The position numbers were made by a program, and so were the translations under genes. Below are positions 1 to 6,200 of a stretch of DNA of 6,577 nt, piece after piece (within the stretch, counting starts at the first letter, position 1; each line of letters opens with the position of its first letter). The notes under the pieces were generated by a model. It was not told where the DNA came from and made no database searches. It worked only from the letters and a program-made list of their open reading frames with translations. This DNA comes from Elusimicrobia bacterium RIFCSPLOWO2_12_FULL_59_9 (GTDB lineage: Bacteria; Elusimicrobiota; Elusimicrobia; O2-12-FULL-59-9). The stretch lies in the NCBI GenBank assembly GCA_001800185.1, contig MGUX01000106.1, forward strand, positions 1-6,577. Reading direction: 5' to 3'.

Positions 1-1
1 G

Positions 2-292
2 GCCTATGACGCTGCCAAGCCCTTGCCTTTGGTGACGGGAACGTCCAACGACGCGACGGCCGGAGTCCAGCGCGTTGAAGTTCAGTTTGAAAACCTTACC
101 GATTCGACAAAATGGGATGGGGATAGTTGGGAAGTGTCGGCTTCCACCTATTTAGTGGCGGCGGGAACCAATCCCTGGAGCTTGGCGGCGCCGGCGCCGG
201 ATTGGCTGGGCCAGAAGCAATACCAGTTGACGTCGCGGGCTTTCGACTTCTCCGGCAACGTATCTACCGGGGCCGCCGTAAAGTTCAAGTAT
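2..292 (+). repeat. Ig-like repeat 0, N-terminally cut by the window edge (residues 1-97)
   Basis: This is the C-terminal three quarters of a repeat. It enters just before the T-G-T-S-N-D turn (12-17), then has the G-V-x-x-V-x-V-x-F strand (21-29), the aromatic hairpin with W38 (KWDGDSW), the lone strand Trp W59, and the S-R-A-F-D-x-S-G-N turn near residues 72-80. It ends with the K-F-K-Y strand. The linker and first strand lie upstream of the window. Confidence 0.85.
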
Positions 293-3200
293 GATTCCAG
301 CGCGCCGGTGGCGGGATTGCTGGACCCCAATGCCGCCTATGAGAATTACCTCCCGACATTGAGCGGAACGGCGGCGGAAACGGCGTTGACCGGACCGCGC
401 TCAAAAATTCGCAAGGTGCAGGTATCCATTCAGGATGATCCTTCCGCGCCGGGGAATTTCTGGAGCGGAAGCGCGTTTTCGGTCACCGATTTAGCCAGTT
501 CCTGGCTGGATGCCACCGGTTATCAGTCGCCGGGAATACCGCCGGATGTGGACAGCGTCAACGAGTGGCGATATACGGGCTCCACGCCCAGTTGGGTGAA
601 CGGCAAGACATACGCCGTCCGGTCCAGGGCCGCGGATCAATCCGGCAATCTGTCCGCGATCTCCTCCTTTACATTCACGTTCGACGTTTCCGCGCCGACG
701 ACAACTGTCACTCTGCCGGGCGCGGGCGACTACCAGCAGGATTTGCCTCAGATCACGGGAAGCATTTCCGATGTCGTTTCGGGAGTGTCGACCGTGGAGG
801 TGGCTGTCAAAAACTCCATCAACCAGTTCTGGGACGGCAACGGATTTTCTCAAAGTTATGACCAGCTTGGAGCCGTAAACGCTTGGAGGACGGCTTTGGT
901 TCATGCCAGCAGCTTCAGTCTTGCCGATGCCAATCTGGACGCGAATTTCGATGGGCTCACCAGTCCCAAACAATTTACCGTCTTTGCGCGCGGCAAGGAC
1001 ACGGCGGGGAACCGGAACCGGGGAGACGAGGAGCCGGGCGGGGGCTTCGCGTTCAACGTTGATCATCATCCGCCCGTATCCGTCACTACCTATCCGGTCG
1101 CCAATTTGGGCGTCAGCGGCCTCGCGGTTCCCATCGCCGGCACGGTCGCCGATCAAACAGGAGGCGCTGGAGTCAATCAGGTTCAAATCAAGCTGCGCCG
1201 CTCCGATAATATCGGCAATCTCCGCCATTGGGACGGCCAAGGCACTTGGCAGGTTGCGGATCAAGGCTTCAATTTGCCGACGACCCTGGTAGGGTCGGCC
1301 TGGACCAGCCAAGACGCCTCTTTGCCCCAAACGGCGTTCAACGACGGCTATCGCTATGAGGCCATCACTCAGGGGCGCGACAATGCATTTCCGGCCAATT
1401 ATGAGACGATCTTTGCGACCACGGCTTTCATCTTCGATCGATCGACCCCGACGGTGAGCCTGAGCACGCCGGTCGCCAACAGCTATTTCAAGGCTCTCAC
1501 CTTGGTGTCGGGAAGCTTTGCGGAAGTCGTGACGGGCGGCAATATCCCCTCTGGCGTGGACCAGGTCGCTGTAGAAATCCTGGATATCACCGGAGACGCG
1601 CTGGCTAACGGCGCCTCTTGGTGGAATCTCAACAGCGCCGCTTGGCAGTCCAACGAAACATCGACCGCCGCCGTCATCTATGCCAGCACATGGACTTTTT
1701 CAGGCGTTCCCGCCTGGGGCCGGGGACGTCCCAATACCGAGACGCGAAGTTATCGCCTGCGCGCGCGCTCGCGCGATTTGGCGGGCAACGCGGGCAACTT
1801 CAGTGCCGTTGTCTCCAGCGTCACCTACGATGTCCAGGAGCCGACTACGACGGTCACCGCTCCGGCCGACGGGTCGAGCCCTCTCTCCCTCAACAACATT
1901 GCCGGCACAGCGGGGGACAACGCCAGCGGCGTCCAGCTTATCTTAATTTCGATCCAACAAGACAGCGTGGGCAATTCGCCGCACGCCGATAATGGGAAGT
2001 ATTGGAACAACACCGCTCAAGCGTGGCAGGGCGCCGCGTCTTGGTGGCCCGTGGACAGTTTTAACTCCGGAACAGGCAACTGGACGGCGATTTCAACCGC
2101 CGTGGCGCCGGCCCTGCTGCCCCAGTTCTATTACATTATTCGCTCCAGCGCGACGGATACGGCCGGCAATTTCCAAGCCGTGTCCTACGCATCCAGATTC
2201 CGCTTTGCGCCCCTCAATGCCCAAACCGGCATCTTAACGCCGGCGAATTTGGCCGTCTACAAGAATTTGACGGCCATTTCCGGCACGGCCAACGTCGACA
2301 CCAGTTCCGTGACCCTCGAAATTCGATCTTCCTCGAACAGCTATTATTGGAACTTCAACAGCCTTTCGTGGCAACAGTTGGCCGTCACGACCGGGCCTAT
2401 CATCCCATCGGCAGGCGCGTGGAATTTTGGCGCCAATTTGCCTCCGATGGTAGATGGAACCAGCTACACCGTCAGGTCCATCGGTTATAACTCTTACTCC
2501 GTGACCGAGCCGTCGCCCCCGGCGTCCACCTATCAGGTGGACGTTTTAGAGCCTGATTCAGCGATCGATTTTCCTACTCAGAACTTTCATAACTCGATAG
2601 CCGCCATCCACGGCACCGCCTCAGACCCGCTCACCGGCATTATCGCTTCAGGCGTCGATCCGGCGAAGCTGGCCGTGCAAATTCAGGCCAACACCGGCGC
2701 CAACGCCGGAAAGTATTGGGATCAAGACGCGCAAAACTGGATCGCGGATGCGACTAAATTCAGCGCGGCCGCGTATTATGTGGCCGCGAGCTCCTGGGAG
2801 TTTGTCTCCTCCGTCAGCACGAAGACTTGGGTCGACGGCGTCAACTATACCGTGCGGGCCCGCGCGACCGATAAAGCTCTCAACACCGCGGCGGCCAATG
2901 GGAACGTGGAAACCGTTCTGCCGTCCATCACTTTCACCTACGACACCTCCATCCCGACGGCCGCGATCACAAGCCAAATGGACTCCAGGGTTTACTCCGC
3001 TTTGGCCATCGCCTCCGGCACGGTGGCCGACAGCGCTCCGGGCGTCTTAAACCGCGTGCGGATCAATATCAAGGATAACCGGCAAAATCCTCTTTTGTAT
3101 TGGGACGGCGGAAACTGGCAGACAAGCAACAATCCTGCGACGGCGTCGCTGCATCAAACATCCTGGACATTCACGGCGCTGCCGGATTTCGCCGACGCGG

Positions 3201-6200
3201 GATCCTATACGCTGTGGGTCGAAGCGCAAGATAAGGCCGGAAACATCCAAACCGTGTTTTCCGCCGCCAATAATTCCAGCATGACTTTCACCAACGACGA
3301 AGCGGCTCCGGCCGTCACCTTCCACTTGCCGGGCGCAAGCGGATATGTCACCAACTCTTTGCCCTCCATCTCCGGCACGGCTGAGGATCCCAATTATCCC
3401 TTGAACTCCGGAATCAGCGGGGTTTCCAATATTCAGGTTAGAATCAAATATATTGAGGCCGGGACGACCTACTACTACAACAACGCCGGTGCGTTTGCCT
3501 CCAGCGGGCTGGATGAAAACAACGCTTGGTCCAATGCGAGCGTTTTCGCCGGCTATGGCCCCTCCAGCGGAACATGGCGCTACAGCACTGGCGGACTGGC
3601 CAATGCCTGGATTTCCGACAAGACCTACACGATCAGCGCCAGGGCGATCGACAACGCCTTACCCTCCGGAACGCAATCCTCGGCCTTCAACTTATTCAAT
3701 GTCGTCATCGACACCACGCCGCCTTCCTCAAAGGTCAGCGTTCCCGCTGATAACGCGTTCACGCGAAGTGTCCCTGCGATTTCCGGCACTGCCAACGGCG
3801 ATTCGGGCGGAATTTCCGGCGGTTCAGGATCAAAAGTCGAAGTCAAAATAATCGATTCAGTCAATAATGTGTTTGACTCCAACGACACCTATTGGAACGG
3901 CGCCGGCTTCACGGCGCACTCGACCAACGTGGTGACGGCGACCCTCCTGGGAGGGCCCAACGGACAGTTCAACTGGCAATATTCGGCCGCGGTTCCTTAT
4001 CAAAGCGGCCACAAGTATCAGGCGATCTCCACCGCCTATGATTTGGCCGGCAACGTGGAAACAAAAACCTCCACGACCACTTTCACTTTTGACAATTCCG
4101 AGCCGCAGCTGGACGTCAGCGTCCCGGCGGCGGGCGGATCCATCAAAGCGCTTTCCCAGATTTTGGGCACCGCCTCGGATGCTTTCGGGGTCGTTTCAGC
4201 GTCGGTCTCCATACGGGAGGCGGTGTCGCAGTTGTATTGGAGCGGCTCGACGTTTACTTCGACGCCCGAGCTGTGGTATAGTGCCATCCTCGCAGGAGGC
4301 CCCATCAACTACGCCTGGAGCTACTCTTCCGCGACGCTCACCCTTCAAGACCATACCCAATACCAAATCAACCTCCGGGTGCAGGATGCCGCCGGCAATG
4401 TAGCGGTGCGGCCCACGCTGCTTTTATTCACGCTGGATGCCACGCCGCCCGCCTCCAGCGTCGCAGCGCCGGCGGACGCCGTCTTTGTCCGTCAATTGGC
4501 GCAGATAACAGGGACTTCCAGCGATGCGGGGCCCTTTGCCTCAGGCGTCGGCGGCGTCGAGGCGCGCATCCGGCGCAACAGCGACAACCAGTATTGGCAG
4601 CAGGGAAGCGGCTGGGGCCCGGAAGCGACCGGGTGGCTGGCAACGTCGGGCGCGCCTCAATGGAGCAAAACGACGGGCCTGCCTTCCGCCTCCGACAACG
4701 ACGCGACCGGCCTGCAGACCGGCCGGATCTACAGCATTGAGTCGCGGTCTTTCGACGTCTCCGGCAACACACAGACGGCTATTTCAGCCGGTCCCGCGAT
4801 CACCTTCGATCTGCAGGCGCCGCAGGTCAAAATCACGGTACCATCAAACGACGCCGACGTTCCTGGAGCGAAGTTTTACAATTCCATCGGTCAAATCACC
4901 GGAATGGCGACGGACAACTTCAACATCACCCAGGTGGAATACCGGATCAAAGACGAGGTGGGGGGTTACTGGACGAACGGGGCCGTATTCGGCGGCAACA
5001 ACGAGTCTTGGCACGTGGCCCAAGGCACTTCGGCGGCGGGCTCGGTCGTTTGGAGCACGACCAGCCTGCCAAGTTGGAACAATCAGGAGTTTACCCTCAG
5101 CCTCCGCGCCCGGGATTCGGCCGGCAATATTTCCGCCGTGTATTCCACGAGCACTTTCAAGTTCGACGACGTCAGCCCCGTGTCCAGTATCACCGTGCTC
5201 AACAATGGGGTGGTGGCTAATTCCTTGCAGACCATTTCCGGCACCGCCTACGACACCAACGGCGCCAACCGCGTTCGCCTGCGCGTCAAGAACCTGGGTC
5301 CCAGCTCCTTTGCGGGAAAATACTTCACCGGCACCGGCACAGGACCCGACAGTTGGGGAACGGACGCCAGCTTCTTCATCGATCAAAAAACGCTGACCGG
5401 TTCGCCGCCCAGCCAGGAGTGGAGCTACTATCATGCCGCCATGATTTCTACCGGTCTTTGGACGACGGGAGACGCCTATGAGATCACAACCCAGGCTTTG
5501 GATGTCGCGACCAACCTGGAAATCACCTACTCGACGCTGACCTTCAACTTCGACCGGCAGCCTCCCGTCGTGGCGGTGGTTTATCCGGCCAACGGCGGCT
5601 ATTACCCATCGTCGGCTTTAAGCTTCAGTTCCGGAACCGTAACCGACGCTCCCGCCGGCGTCGCCAAAAACGTTGACTTGGACGCCAATTGGGGGACGCG
5701 CTTGAGTCTGCGGGAAGTGCAAACCGGAAAATATTACGACGTGGCGACTTCGACTTTCGACGCCAATATTGAGAAATTGCTTTTGACCGATACCACCGGA
5801 TGGCTTCTCAATATCACCAATCCGAGCGCCAAGTTTACCAGCGGCTACCACTACCAAGTCAAGGCGGTAGGGCGCGACAGGGTCGATAATTTCCAAAGCA
5901 CTCAGACGGCGACGCCGATTCAGTTTTTGATCGATGACCATCACACGACAGCCAATATCCTGACGCCCGGATCCAACGGCAGCGTGCAGTTCGACACCTT
6001 GGTGCTGGACGGCACCGCCTTGGACACCGACCCGGATGGGGGCGGCGGCAAGGCCGCATCCGGCATTGAAGCGGCAGCGGATATCTTGCTCTCCATCCGG
6101 CGCGATGAGTCGCCCTTGGATCCCAACACGCCCGGGAATGAGGATTTTTATTGGAACGGCAGCACCTGGATCGCCAACACCGACGGCTTAAATGACATCC

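Noticed and set aside
491..1330. Long open frame of 279 codons on the minus strand
   Set aside because: It lies wholly antisense to the giant gene. Its predicted protein is Arg/Gly-rich with no family motifs, and the + strand frame here shows clean repeat structure. GC-rich codon choice on the sense strand removes stops from the antisense.
1758..1775. Alternating CG-rich run that might form Z-DNA or a regulatory site
   Set aside because: It encodes the Arg-rich strand R-L-R-A-R-S-R of repeat 4, a conserved strand position, so the codons explain it.
2447..2980. In-frame ATG codons at 2447 and 2978 as possible starts of a shorter gene
   Set aside because: Both fall inside repeats (6 and 8), the frame is open far upstream with the same repeat pattern, and no purine-rich ribosome site is placed before them.
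4421..4435. Hydrophobic run LLLFTL as a membrane segment
   Set aside because: Only about six residues, at the exact place of the last beta strand of repeat 11; far too short to span a membrane.
4705..4724. Short direct repeat gaccggcc with a 4-base spacer, partly palindromic
   Set aside because: It is eight bases only, within coding sequence that reads T-G-L-Q-T-G; chance in GC-rich DNA is sufficient.
4524..5396. Open frame of 290 codons on the + strand in another phase
   Set aside because: It is out of phase with the giant gene. The product is Arg/Pro/Ser-rich and low in complexity, with no domain pattern, while the main frame carries repeats 12-14 across the same bases.
4844..5434. Minus-strand open frame of 196 codons
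   Set aside because: It is antisense to repeats 13-14 and has no recognisable domain or upstream ribosome-binding pattern; it is best explained as a coding shadow.
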